Shown here: piece by piece, positions 24,275-33,344 of the stretch
Layout of the letters: each line of letters opens with the position of its first letter
Position numbering within the stretch: the first letter of the stretch is position 1
Assembly (NCBI GenBank): GCA_016931455.1
Contig: JAFGES010000035.1
Span: forward strand, 1-48,021
Source of the DNA: Desulfobacterales bacterium
Lineage (GTDB): Bacteria > Desulfobacterota > Desulfobacteria > Desulfobacterales > JAHDSC01
Direction of reading: 5' to 3'
Length of the DNA stretch: 48,021 nucleotides
The notes under the pieces: generated by a model
Database searches by the model: none
Told to the model about the DNA's origin: nothing
What the model saw: only the letters and a program-made list of their open reading frames with translations
Made by a program: the position numbers and the translations under genes

Positions 24275-25165
24275 ATGCTGGTTAAAGACATTCTTAACAC
24301 AACGAATATATCCTTCAGCTTTGAATTTTTTCCACCCAAATCAGAAACGGGATGGGAAAAACTTTTTCATACCATATCCGACCTGATGCCGCTTAAACCT
24401 TCTTATGTAAGCGTCACATATGGTGCCGGCGGATCCACACGCAAGCACACTCACGACCTTGTTATCCGGATCCATAAAGAAACCAATCTAACAGTAGTCT
24501 CGCATCTGACTTGTGTCGGGTCGCACAGGGATGAAATTCGGTCAATTCTTGAAACTTATACTAAAAAAGGCATTAAGAATATACTTGCTCTGCGCGGTGA
24601 TCCTCCATCTGGTCAAAAGGATTGGCTTCCAACTAAAAACGGCTTTACTTATGCTTCAGAGCTGGTGGCGTTTATAAAGAAAAACTTTCCTCATATGGGC
24701 ATCGGTGTTGCCGGTTTTCCCGAAGGCCATCCCGATACCCCGAACAGACTGCTGGAAATCGAGTACCTTAAAGCAAAAGTGGATGCCGGGGCCGATTATA
24801 TTGTCACTCAGCTCTTCTTTAATAATAGGGATTTTTACGACTTTTGTGAGCGCTGTGAGTTGGCGGGAATCCATGTACCCATTCTTGCCGGCATCATGCC
24901 GATTATTACCCAACGGGGAATGATTCGTATGGCGGAACTGGCGGCAGGTGCTCGTCTTCCGGCAAGACTTTTAAAGTCGGTTTACCGTGCCAAAAGTGAT
25001 GACTATATTGAAAAAGTAGGTATTCACTGGGCCACGGAACAGGTCCGTGATCTTATCGATAACAATGTTCGTGGAATTCATTTTTATACACTGAATAATG
25101 CAAAGGCGACATTAAAAATTTACGAATCATTAGGCGTCAAGGATTCACTGCAACTTTCAGCCTGA
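24275..25165 (+). CDS. metF: 5,10-Methylenetetrahydrofolate reductase
   Basis: This 296-residue FAD-dependent TIM-barrel enzyme reduces methylene-THF to methyl-THF. Typical segments are ISFSFEFFPPKSETGWEKLF with the catalytic Glu, the strand SYVSVTYGAGGSTRKHTHD, the FAD motif NILALRGDPPSG, and the substrate-loop region DAGADYIVTQLFFNNRDFYDF. The length equals the classic MetF. It supplies methyl groups for methionine and, in sulfate reducers with the Wood-Ljungdahl pathway, is also a step of the methyl branch. No MetV partner, acsE or cooS gene is in the window, so the role (methionine versus acetyl-CoA pathway) is undecided. The ribosome-binding site is weak. The gene is monocistronic by context, facing a convergent sensor gene. 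Confidence 0.95.
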   Translation: MLVKDILNTTNISFSFEFFPPKSETGWEKLFHTISDLMPLKPSYVSVTYGAGGSTRKHTHDLVIRIHKETNLTVVSHLTCVGSHRDEIRSILETYTKKGIKNILALRGDPPSGQKDWLPTKNGFTYASELVAFIKKNFPHMGIGVAGFPEGHPDTPNRLLEIEYLKAKVDAGADYIVTQLFFNNRDFYDFCERCELAGIHVPILAGIMPIITQRGMIRMAELAAGARLPARLLKSVYRAKSDDYIEKVGIHWATEQVRDLIDNNVRGIHFYTLNNAKATLKIYESLGVKDSLQLSA

Positions 25166-25200
25166 CAGGAGCTGCATATTAAAAATCAATTTTTTTGTCT

Positions 25201-27216
25201 TTACTTTCTCATCGAATTCAGTTGACTTCTCTTATCGGCATACATTCGCTGATCGGCCAGTTCTAAAATATCTTCCAGCACTTGTCCACTTTTCGGATCC
25301 CAATAACTTGATCCGATCGCCAACGTGACGGGTATATTGAGAAGATGATTATTTTTATTCCAGTCGGCCATTGCCGCACGAATCCTTGCTTCCAAAACTT
25401 CATTGCGTCCGTTCGTCTGGGGCAGTACGATCAGAAATTCATCGCCACCGTAACGGATTACAAAATCAACTTCACGAACTTGTCGCTGTAATAGTTTTCC
25501 AATCTCTTGAAGCACAAGATCGCCGATATTATGACCAAACTCGTCGTTAATTTGCTTGAAAAAATTAATATCGATCATTAAAAAGCGAATCGGATACCCA
25601 TAACGCTTCGATCGTTTAATCTCCAATTCGATTGCTTGGCTAAAGTAGTGACGGTTGTAGGCACCGGTGAGTGCATCCCGGATAGCTTGCTCTTTCAGTT
25701 TCTGCTGCAGGGAAATACGTTTTAGGGCTTCTACCGTATGCCTCAAGAGCAATTCAAGCATCCGGACATGATTTTGGGAAAATGCACCGCGTGTTGCGGA
25801 AAAAACCTGAAAAACCCCGATATCGCCGATTGGAGCACTAATTGCCGATTTCAAGTTCACCTCAACTTGATCATAGCCGGCAATGTCATCCAGATGATCG
25901 AACAAGAAAGTTTTTCCCGTTTGATATGTTTTGATAGCCAATTGGTTTTTAATCCAACAACTTCCTTTACCATCCACGGGATGGACATTCAAAATCAGCA
26001 CCTGATCATTACAATGATTAATGTTTACAATATCCAGTTTGCAAGCAGACAAGGGGAGAACATCTTTAACGGCTTCAAAAGTCATTTGATATATTTCACT
26101 TTCAGCTTCACATGCCTGCATATATTGAGCAACCTCATGCAACCGCTCTATTTTTCGATTGATTCGGCGCAACTGTATCTCAATGCGTTTACGTTCGATA
26201 ATCTCCTGATTCAATGATTTATTTACTTCTTTTAATTTGTTTTCGCTTTGTTCCAGACGCTCTTTTGAGACGGTTGTTTTTGCCAAATTGGTTACCATTT
26301 GGTTGAAGTCTTCCGTTAATTCAGCCATTTCACCGGACATTACGGGCTCTATGAGAGTATTAAAATTACCTTTGTTGACGGATTTGGTAGCTTTCCGAAG
26401 ATCAGTAATGCCACGGGAAAAATAAGTTCCAATCCAATATGCCAGCGGTAAAACGACCAATACGCCCAAAAACATTAAAAAAAATCCTGTATTTCGAAAT
26501 GAAATAATTAGTTGTTTCATGGCACTGATCAGGTAAATCGTAGTTACTTGAAAAACCCCTTGTGCCACTTTAATAGGATGCATGAATTCGTCTACGTACG
26601 TGATAGCCGCTACACTCATCCGGACCTGGTCGGCGGTCTTTTGATGAATCGGTGCCACATACATAAATTTTTCCCGGATCTTACCATTGGGCTCAACCCA
26701 TTGATAATACCCTTTTGAATATTTTCCACCCAAACTTGCTTTTATAATCGACCAAAACTTTGAGTTCTGAGATGGAAAATTCCTTAAATCCGAGTTCTCC
26801 ATTTCAGAATTTTTATGCAAAATATTAAAGCCGGTATATGAATTGTGAATAGCCGTATAACCCGTTTTCCCAACCAATTGAACCGTTATTTGTCTAAAGA
26901 CGGGATCATTTTGGAGGTCTTCAACCTTCTTCGTAGGGTGATTCCTGAGATACACATCAGCATTCAAAGCTACAGTCAGCGCAACGCGACGAATCACATC
27001 TTCGGTCATATGTTTTAAAACCGCTTGACTTCGTTGCCATTGTTCTTCTTGGTTTTGTTGAATGATACGATTTGTTTTATCAATAAATCGATCTCCGAAA
27101 ATATTCAGCAGGAACCAAAAAATTACGGCAGGAACCAATCCTGACAATACGGTCATTGCAATCAATCGAGTTCTAAATTTATTAAATACTATCTTTTTAA
27201 AAAATTCCATGACCAT
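25201..27216 (-). CDS. Membrane-bound diguanylate cyclase (Cache-like/HAMP/GAF/GGDEF)
   Basis: The protein is 671 residues from the ATG at 27216, 7 bp after the stop of the binding-protein gene; an upstream in-frame start would overlap that gene. It has a first membrane segment (RLIAMTVLSGLVPAVIFWFLL) and a periplasmic domain of about 210 residues, probably single-Cache (VGKTGYTAIHNSYTGFNI). A second membrane segment (TGFFLMFLGVLVVLPLAYWIG), HAMP, a coiled coil and a GAF domain follow. The C-terminal GGDEF domain has an intact active site RYGGDEF and an intact product-inhibition I-site REVD five residues before it. It should make cyclic di-GMP in response to a periplasmic signal and be feedback-inhibited. 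Co-transcription with a substrate-binding protein suggests that protein presents the ligand. Confidence 0.92.
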   Translation of the reverse strand: MVMEFFKKIVFNKFRTRLIAMTVLSGLVPAVIFWFLLNIFGDRFIDKTNRIIQQNQEEQWQRSQAVLKHMTEDVIRRVALTVALNADVYLRNHPTKKVEDLQNDPVFRQITVQLVGKTGYTAIHNSYTGFNILHKNSEMENSDLRNFPSQNSKFWSIIKASLGGKYSKGYYQWVEPNGKIREKFMYVAPIHQKTADQVRMSVAAITYVDEFMHPIKVAQGVFQVTTIYLISAMKQLIISFRNTGFFLMFLGVLVVLPLAYWIGTYFSRGITDLRKATKSVNKGNFNTLIEPVMSGEMAELTEDFNQMVTNLAKTTVSKERLEQSENKLKEVNKSLNQEIIERKRIEIQLRRINRKIERLHEVAQYMQACEAESEIYQMTFEAVKDVLPLSACKLDIVNINHCNDQVLILNVHPVDGKGSCWIKNQLAIKTYQTGKTFLFDHLDDIAGYDQVEVNLKSAISAPIGDIGVFQVFSATRGAFSQNHVRMLELLLRHTVEALKRISLQQKLKEQAIRDALTGAYNRHYFSQAIELEIKRSKRYGYPIRFLMIDINFFKQINDEFGHNIGDLVLQEIGKLLQRQVREVDFVIRYGGDEFLIVLPQTNGRNEVLEARIRAAMADWNKNNHLLNIPVTLAIGSSYWDPKSGQVLEDILELADQRMYADKRSQLNSMRK

Positions 27217-27223
27217 CAAAATC

Positions 27224-28222
27224 TTAATCAAATATATTCTCAGCCTGCAAAATAATATTGTGATCAATTTGAATACTGAGTTGCTGAGCTTTTTTTAAAT
27301 TCAAAGACAAGATCGTTATCGTAGGTTCAGTAATCGGAATACGGTTTATATCAACCTTTTTAAGCACTTGAGACACAATGTGAGCGGTTTGCCGCCCAAT
27401 TTCGCTAAAATCGCAATGTAGCGCCATCAATGCGCCTGCTTCTACGGATTCTTTCGTACCTGTAATAACCGGTGTTCGGTTTTCATCACAAACACGAATA
27501 ATCTTCTTTAAATTTTCAGGTTCCAATAAGATTGGATCAACTGAAATATAAATAGCATCTATTTTTGATGTAAGTGTTTTAATCACTTTTTCAAGTTGAG
27601 GTAGTTCATTTTTCGAAATAAAAACCGGTAATGGTGTCCAGCCGAATTCAGGCGCAAGTGCAATTGCTTTTCTTCCAAGAGCCACCATTTGCGGCATTTC
27701 GGCACAATAAAGGATGCCCAATTTCTGAAGTTTAGGAAGTACTTTTTTAATCATCAAAAATTGTTCTCTTAACGGAATTTTCATGCTGATGCCGGTAATA
27801 TTCTTACCCGAGTTGTAGTAATTTTTCATAATATTGATATATCTCAGGTCACTGCCGACTGAACAAACAATGGGAACTTCTTTCCCTTCAGTTGCCTTCA
27901 GCGATGCGATACAGCTACCACCTCCCAAAGCGACGATCAGATCAATTTTATCACTGATCATTTTTTGAACCGTTTTTATTGCAACTATTTCATTTTGTTC
28001 TACATTTTTGTAAGCTATTTTTAAATTAACACCTAACTTATAGCCTTTATCATTAAGTCCTGCGATAAAACTTTCATACGTTTGATTAAATATCTCGATG
28101 TTTTCCGACCACTGCAAGACGCCGATATTAAACGATTGGTTGTCCATCCTGCAGGCAACAGAGACAATGGAGAACAGTAGTGCAACAGCCAACAACACAC
28201 CGAATTTAAACTGTTTCCCCAT
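27224..28222 (-). CDS. Periplasmic ABC-type substrate-binding lipoprotein
   Basis: The protein is 332 residues from the ATG at 28222, chosen because AAAGGA lies just upstream; the longer form would need a TTG. The N-terminus FGVLLAVALLFSIVSVAC is a signal sequence ending in a lipobox-like SVAC, so a membrane-anchored lipoprotein is likely. The body matches the ABC substrate-binding family related to TrpX/YtrF proteins (PF04392 type): FNIGVLQWSENIEIFNQTYESF, then DLIVALGGGSCIASL, ITGISMKIPLREQF, and the second lobe DAIYISVDPILLEPENLKKI. No ABC permease or ATPase gene is adjacent; the next gene, 7 bp downstream, is a membrane diguanylate cyclase. It may therefore serve sensing rather than uptake (inference). 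Confidence 0.87.
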   Translation of the reverse strand: MGKQFKFGVLLAVALLFSIVSVACRMDNQSFNIGVLQWSENIEIFNQTYESFIAGLNDKGYKLGVNLKIAYKNVEQNEIVAIKTVQKMISDKIDLIVALGGGSCIASLKATEGKEVPIVCSVGSDLRYINIMKNYYNSGKNITGISMKIPLREQFLMIKKVLPKLQKLGILYCAEMPQMVALGRKAIALAPEFGWTPLPVFISKNELPQLEKVIKTLTSKIDAIYISVDPILLEPENLKKIIRVCDENRTPVITGTKESVEAGALMALHCDFSEIGRQTAHIVSQVLKKVDINRIPITEPTITILSLNLKKAQQLSIQIDHNIILQAENIFD

Positions 28223-28724
28223 ATTTTTTCCTTTCAATTAATTTTATCTATAAATGATTATTTGTTTAATTCACCTGATAGCAGAAGGGGGCGAATGGAA
28301 TTTATTGTGTTTGTCCCAAATCCCAATTGATGATAAAATGAAACAGCCTCGTATTTTTTAAAGAAAAAAATTTATAGATTATGATGTTAATTTAACTTGC
28401 TAAATTTTTGCTACAATATGTTTCCAAAGCGTTTGAGTCAAGGACATTTTTCATGCTTATATTCTAAAATAGAAATATAATTGTTGAGAACTTAAACCTA
28501 TTGAAAATTATTAGAAATATTCTCAGCGATCTTGATAGAAAGAATTATCCCGATTTGACATAAATTTACAACTCTGTTATCTTTATTGCCGATTCACAAT
28601 GATTCAATGACGGAAATCTTATGCGTAACCGCGATTGATTTAAAGACATTGAGGGTTTCGTCGTTTTTTGCCTCAAATAAGAATAATCAAACAAAAATCT
28701 TATATCCAAAAGGAGGGCACGCAA
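28223..28724. other. Divergent intergenic region
   Basis: No coding sequence is supported between the binding-protein gene and the acyl-CoA dehydrogenase gene. The region is AT-rich and must contain two divergent promoters. The TTGC near 28670 lacks the -24 GG needed for sigma-54. No repeat or operator stands out. It ends with the strong AAAGGAGGG ribosome-binding site of the dehydrogenase gene. Confidence 0.5.
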
Positions 28725-29870
28725 ATGGAATTTTTTAAATTTAGTGAAGAGCAGGAAATGCTGCGTCAAGCTGTTAGAGAATTCGTCGACCATGAGGTTG
28801 CACCGAATGCTGCCCAATGGGATGAAAAAGATATTTGCCCGGTGGAATTATTCCCGATGATGGGAGAATTGGGTATTAACGGAATATTTGTACCCGAAGA
28901 ATACGGCGGAACCGGTTTAGGCTATATAGAGAGAGCGATCTGTTTAGAAGAAATCTCCCGCCATTCCGGTGGATTGGGAATTGCGATGATGACGCACCAT
29001 TTAGGCATGTCTGCTATTCTTTCCGCCGGAACGGAAGAACAAAAAAGAAAATATTTACCCGATGCATGTTCGGGTAAAAAAATTGTTGGATTATCGGTGA
29101 CCGAACCCGGCGGCGGATCTGATTTCATCGGTTTAAAATCAAAAGGTGAATTGAAAGACGGGCAATGGATTGTCAATGGGCGTAAGTGTTTCATTACCAA
29201 TTCAAGCATCGCCGATATCGATATATGGGCAATACGAACCGGAACGGATACTAAAGGACGTCCATCGCTGTCAACCGTTATCTTAGAAAAAGGTATGCCC
29301 GGCCACCTACCCGGTAGAAAAGAAAACAAACTCGGCTTGCGAGGTTCCGTAACCGGAGATATCAACTGTGTCGATGTCAAAGTTCCTCCTGGACAACTTT
29401 TAGGCAAAGAGGGTGCGGGGGCCAAAATTGCAATGCAAGCGATTTCAGAAGTCGGACGTGCAGGTATGGCCGCCATTTGTGTGGGTATCCTACGCGGCTG
29501 TTTGGAGGAAAGCATAAAGTTTTCAAAAGAACGTATCCTTTACGGTAAACCCATTTCAAAACTTCAGGCAATCCAGTTTATTATTGCTGAAAATAAAGTC
29601 GATTACGAAGCAGCAAGGTTATTAACCTATCAGGCTGCGAGTTTGAAAGATGCAGGGCTGCCCTGCGCCGATGAATTTGCGATAGCCAAACTTTATGCTA
29701 CCGAAAATGCTGTAAATGCCGCCAAGCGCACAATCGATTTAATGGGCGGCTACGGCGTCATCAATGAATATCCGGTTGGAAGATATCTACGCGATGCCCT
29801 TGCTTCAATTCCTTCAGGGGGCACATCGCATATTCAAAAGCTTATCATCGCCGCCGGTGAACTTAAATAA
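28725..29870 (+). CDS. Acyl-CoA dehydrogenase
   Basis: The protein is 381 residues from the ATG at 28725, preceded by AAAGGAGGG. The three-part fold is clear: an N-terminal helical domain (FSEEQEMLRQAVREFVDHEVAPNA), a middle beta domain with the FAD/substrate motif VGLSVTEPGGGSDF, and a C-terminal helical domain with DLMGGYGVINEYPVGRYLRDA. The enzyme would oxidise an acyl-CoA to enoyl-CoA, passing electrons to the EtfBA pair encoded next. The usual catalytic-base position (Glu in YEGTSQIQ) reads SGGTSHIQ here, with Gly365. The alternative Glu of isovaleryl-CoA dehydrogenase is also not obvious. Substrate class is therefore uncertain, and a non-classical activity is possible. It is the first gene of the dehydrogenase-etfB-etfA-peptidase operon. 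Confidence 0.93.
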   Translation: MEFFKFSEEQEMLRQAVREFVDHEVAPNAAQWDEKDICPVELFPMMGELGINGIFVPEEYGGTGLGYIERAICLEEISRHSGGLGIAMMTHHLGMSAILSAGTEEQKRKYLPDACSGKKIVGLSVTEPGGGSDFIGLKSKGELKDGQWIVNGRKCFITNSSIADIDIWAIRTGTDTKGRPSLSTVILEKGMPGHLPGRKENKLGLRGSVTGDINCVDVKVPPGQLLGKEGAGAKIAMQAISEVGRAGMAAICVGILRGCLEESIKFSKERILYGKPISKLQAIQFIIAENKVDYEAARLLTYQAASLKDAGLPCADEFAIAKLYATENAVNAAKRTIDLMGGYGVINEYPVGRYLRDALASIPSGGTSHIQKLIIAAGELK

Positions 29871-29918
29871 TATTTTATCATTTATCCTTTAGGTAAAAAA
29901 ATCATGGCATGAGGTCAC

Positions 29919-30773
29919 ATGATGGCTTTGAAAATTGTCGTTTGTGTTAAACCAATCCCTGATCCTGCATATTATAAAGACATCACGATTGATCCGGTTA
30001 CAAAAACGATTCAACGTGAAGCAATTCCGACAATCATCAATCCTGCAGATAAACATGCGATTGAAGAAGCTTTAAAAATAAAAGAAAAATTCGGTGGAAA
30101 AATTATTACCCTCAGTATGGCGCCGCCCAATGTTATCAAAAATATCCATGAAGCCCTTGCGATGGGCGCTGATGAAGCTTATCTTTTAACGGACAAAAAA
30201 TTTGCCGGTTCCGATACCTGGGCCACCTCCTATATCCTGGCAAAGGCGATTGAAAAAATAGGAGGAATCGATTTGGTCATCACCGGCACCGAAACCGGAG
30301 ACGGGGGTACATCTCAAGTACCTTCGCAACTGGGTGAATGGCTTAAAATACCTCATTTATGGAATGTTATTGAATTCAAAATCAAGAACGAAAAAGAGGT
30401 TTATTTAAAGACAAAAATAGAAAATGGTTTTATGGAATGGAAATGTAAATTACCCATGGCCATTGCAGTTTCAAGAGAAATAAATACCCCTCGGTACACA
30501 ACCATAATGGGTGTAATGAAAGCAAAAAAGAAACCTTTTCAAAAACTCACATTTGATGATCTAAACCTTGACGAAAAGCGAATTGGATTGGTCAATTCTC
30601 CTACCCAGGCAGGAAATCTCCATCTGCTTGACTTAAGCAGAAAAGGCAAAATCATTAAAGGCTCAAAAGAAGAGCTGGCACAATTTATTATTGATAATCT
30701 CAAGGCCGGTGGAATATCTGTTGAAGCCGATCCAATCATTTGCAGCTGTGAAGGAGAGACGGGCAATGAATAA
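29919..30773 (+). CDS. etfB: Electron transfer flavoprotein, beta subunit
   Basis: This 284-residue EtfB opens MALKIVVCVKPIPDPA, contains PADKHAIEEALKIKEKFGGKIITLSMAP and MGADEAYLLTD, and has the AMP/FAD-binding region ITGTETGDGGTSQVPSQLGEWL. The recognition-loop area KLPMAIAVSREINTPRYTTIMGVMKAKKKP follows, where it docks the dehydrogenase. It is somewhat longer than the common 250-260 residues because of a C-terminal extension ending in a Cys pair (IICSCEG). Two ATGs are adjacent (29919 and 29922) after a GAGG site. It is 48 bp downstream of the acyl-CoA dehydrogenase gene and overlaps etfA by 8 bp. The canonical bifurcating second FAD cannot be assigned from the visible motifs alone. Confidence 0.95.
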   Translation: MMALKIVVCVKPIPDPAYYKDITIDPVTKTIQREAIPTIINPADKHAIEEALKIKEKFGGKIITLSMAPPNVIKNIHEALAMGADEAYLLTDKKFAGSDTWATSYILAKAIEKIGGIDLVITGTETGDGGTSQVPSQLGEWLKIPHLWNVIEFKIKNEKEVYLKTKIENGFMEWKCKLPMAIAVSREINTPRYTTIMGVMKAKKKPFQKLTFDDLNLDEKRIGLVNSPTQAGNLHLLDLSRKGKIIKGSKEELAQFIIDNLKAGGISVEADPIICSCEGETGNE

Positions 30774-31758
30774 AGATATATGGGTTTTCATAGAACAGGT
30801 GCAATCAAATATATCCGGCGCCTCTCTGGAATTACTCGGCGAAGCGGTAAGACTAAAATCTAAAATGAAGAATCCGGGTAAAATAGTTGCCGTAATAATT
30901 GGATCTCAACTATCGGAATTAATACAGGTTGTTTCTATGTTCGGAGCTGAAAAAATTTATGTCGCCGATCATCGGAAGCTCAGACTTTATCAACCCGATT
31001 ATTATGCAGCGATTTTAACCCATTTAATTCATCAAGAAGACCCGCATATTTTATTGATTGGGGCAACCTATATCGGTTCTCAATTGGGCCCTATGGTCGC
31101 AATCCGAGTCGACACAGGGATCGCCGCGCATTGTGTAGAATTGAAAATAGATGATAACGACAACCTTGTTGCAGTAGTACCGGCCTTTGGGGGTAAGCTG
31201 TTGGGAGATATTCTATGTCCCAATTATCGTCCTCAAATGGCCAGTGTAAAACCGGGTATTCTGGAAAAACCCGAAAGAATAGAAGTGCAATCCCAAATCG
31301 TTCCGGTTGACATAAACTTTTTAAGTCTTGTTGAACCTAAACTGAAACCAGTCGGAATTTGTTGTCACGAACCTAAAGGTGTTCCTTTAGAGCAAGCAGA
31401 AGTAGTTATTTGTGGGGGTTGGGGGGTCGGAGACGCGGAGCATTGGCAGATGTTGGAAAAAATCGCCGCAAAATTAGGGGGTGCCGTCGGTTGTACGCGC
31501 CCTGCATTAGATGAAGGTTGGTCTCAGGGGGAACACACAATGGTCGGCACCAGCGGGAAAAGTATTCGACCCAATGTTTATCTTGGTTTCGGAATTTCCG
31601 GTTCAACTCATCACGTTTGCGGCATGAAAGATTCAAAATTAATTATCAGTGTAAACAAAGATGAAGAAGCTGAAATATTTAATTTTTCAGATTTTGGACT
31701 TGTCGGCGATATAAAAGAAATTCTGCCGCTTTTAATGCAATCTCTCGGTATCAGCTAA
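30766..31758 (+). CDS. etfA: Electron transfer flavoprotein, alpha subunit
   Basis: The protein is 330 residues from the ATG at 30766, which overlaps the etfB stop and has an AAGGAGAG site; a start 75 bp upstream would lie deep inside etfB. The N-terminal domain (residues 1-190) pairs with EtfB. The C-terminal domain binds FAD, with VVICGGWGVGDAEHW, LGGAVGCTRPALDEGW, and the signature RPNVYLGFGISGSTHHVCGMKDSKLIISVN. Together EtfBA accepts electrons from the preceding acyl-CoA dehydrogenase. The electron acceptor (an Etf-quinone oxidoreductase) is not in this window. Unlike many clostridial EtfA proteins, no N-terminal ferredoxin domain is present. Confidence 0.96.
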   Translation: MNKDIWVFIEQVQSNISGASLELLGEAVRLKSKMKNPGKIVAVIIGSQLSELIQVVSMFGAEKIYVADHRKLRLYQPDYYAAILTHLIHQEDPHILLIGATYIGSQLGPMVAIRVDTGIAAHCVELKIDDNDNLVAVVPAFGGKLLGDILCPNYRPQMASVKPGILEKPERIEVQSQIVPVDINFLSLVEPKLKPVGICCHEPKGVPLEQAEVVICGGWGVGDAEHWQMLEKIAAKLGGAVGCTRPALDEGWSQGEHTMVGTSGKSIRPNVYLGFGISGSTHHVCGMKDSKLIISVNKDEEAEIFNFSDFGLVGDIKEILPLLMQSLGIS

Positions 31759-31781
31759 AAAACTGCAAATATTGAGGTTTA

Positions 31782-32984
31782 TTGAACTTGAAAAATATCA
31801 AACCGCTGATTGCCCAAATTCTTCCTTCCATGATCGAGCTGCGGCGCGATATTCATGCCTATCCGGAGCCCGGATTTCAAGAATTTGAAACATCTCAAAA
31901 GGTTTTAAATCAATTAAGAAATATTTCAGACATACAAATCCGAAAGGGCATCGCCGGATCCGGAATTGTAGCGACGATAGGCGGCAATAAAATCGGACCC
32001 TGCATTGCCCTTCGTGGTGATATGGATTGTCTTCCAATCCAAGAGAAAACCAATAAGCCCTATGCCTCCAAGAGGCCGGGTTATATGCATGCATGCGGCC
32101 ATGACGGTCATACGGCTTGTTTGGTGGGGGCAGCACTTGTTTTATCAAAAATACAGGACGAATTAAAAGGGCCTGTAAAATTTATCTTCCAGCCTTCAGA
32201 GGAGTTTGATGGGGGGGCACAGCGGATGTATGACGCAGGTGCTTTGGAAAATCCGAAAGTTGATGCAATCTTCGGTCTTCACTGTTATCCCGGGCATGGA
32301 CTTGAGTTAGGTGAAGTTGCAGCGTGCAGAGGTTCGGCGATGGCCGGAAGTGGAAATTTTAAAATTATAATTCAAGGCAAAGGTGGACACGCGGCCTACC
32401 CCCATAACTGCATCGATCCTATTTATATCGGTATGCAGGTGGGTAATGTTTTGCAATCCATTGTATCAAGATCGACAAATCCGATTGCAAGCCTGGTTGT
32501 AACGGTTTCAAAATTTCATGCGGGTACGGCCACCAATATTATTCCGGATACAGCGATCTTGGAGGGGACATTTCGTTCTCTGAAACCCAAATTACTTAAA
32601 CAAGCCGCCCGGCAAATTGAACTACTGGCAAAACAAACTGCAAAAGCATTCGGAGCCGTTGCTCATGTTGAAATCCAGGAAGGATATCCGGTTCTCATCA
32701 ACGACGGCAAGAGCACTTTACTTTTTGAAAGAATTGCAAGAAGAGTTCTCGGAGAAGAAGCCGTGAAAGAAAATTATGCACCGCTGATGGGTTGTGAGGA
32801 TTTTGCGTATTATGCCGAGCAAATTCCCGGAACATTCTGGTTTTTGGGTATTCGTCCTAAAGGGATGACCGTTTATCCGCACTGCCATCACCCCAGCTTT
32901 GATTTTAATGATGATGCACTGGAAATCGGAATAACAATGCATTGTGAGATCGCTCGCAATTTTGCCGCACTTTGGAATAATTAA
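31782..32984 (+). CDS. M20-family amidohydrolase (N-acyl amino acid hydrolase-like)
   Basis: This 400-residue M20D-type dimetal hydrolase, related to hippurate hydrolase and N-acyl-amino-acid amidohydrolases, has metal ligands visible as Cys105 and His107 (HACGHDGH), the Glu pair in QPSEEFDGG, His in GLHCYPG, and a C-terminal His in PHCHHPSFDF. The lid domain begins near GSGNFKIIIQGKGGHAAYP. The start is a TTG at 31782 after a TTGAGG site; a later in-frame ATG at 31830 would remove the first helix. It follows etfA by 23 bp and is the last gene of the operon. One reading is that it releases an acyl or amino acid whose CoA derivative the dehydrogenase then oxidises; this is inference. Confidence 0.92.
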   Translation: MNLKNIKPLIAQILPSMIELRRDIHAYPEPGFQEFETSQKVLNQLRNISDIQIRKGIAGSGIVATIGGNKIGPCIALRGDMDCLPIQEKTNKPYASKRPGYMHACGHDGHTACLVGAALVLSKIQDELKGPVKFIFQPSEEFDGGAQRMYDAGALENPKVDAIFGLHCYPGHGLELGEVAACRGSAMAGSGNFKIIIQGKGGHAAYPHNCIDPIYIGMQVGNVLQSIVSRSTNPIASLVVTVSKFHAGTATNIIPDTAILEGTFRSLKPKLLKQAARQIELLAKQTAKAFGAVAHVEIQEGYPVLINDGKSTLLFERIARRVLGEEAVKENYAPLMGCEDFAYYAEQIPGTFWFLGIRPKGMTVYPHCHHPSFDFNDDALEIGITMHCEIARNFAALWNN

Positions 32985-33344
32985 ACTAAACCATCTGCAA
33001 TTTTTTAATTTCGATCTTACCTGATTTAAATCCTAAAAATGTGTAATCGTTTTCCCGTAAATATGACATCAATTCCATATTCATTTTACATTCTCAATAT
33101 TTCCGATATTTACTATATTTGCTTTAACTACTTATGATTTATAATAATATTTATTCATTTCGAAAATTGGCATAATTTTAGCCTTATCAATATACCTATA
33201 GCCATTTTACCCAATAAACAATTCTTTCCTGTCATTTAAGATGTTTGAAATAAATTTTAAACTGTGTCATAAAACCTGATTTAAATATTTGCTCACGTGC
33301 TTATAAAAATATTTGCCGAAGAATGTTCGTGCAAAGGAGTAAGA
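32985..33344. other. AT-rich intergenic region with a sigma-54-like element
   Basis: No gene is recognised. The stretch is strongly AT-rich. A possible -24/-12 element is listed separately at 33168-33182, and a strong AAAGGAG ribosome-binding site precedes 33345. I found no terminator for the preceding operon. Confidence 0.5.
33168..33182 (+). promoter_or_regulatory. Possible sigma-54 promoter of the 58-residue gene
   Basis: TGGCATAATTTTAGC has GG (33169-33170) and GC (33181-33182) 10 nt apart and a good TGGCA -24 box. However, the -12 box is TAGC instead of TTGC. It lies about 160 bp before the start codon at 33345, similar to the other two sigma-54-type elements in the window. Confidence 0.4.

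Noticed and set aside
28922-29515. Minus-strand frame of 197 codons inside the acyl-CoA dehydrogenase gene
   Set aside because: It is composed of low-information Pro/Ser/Ile-rich sequence opposite a well-supported gene; a shadow.
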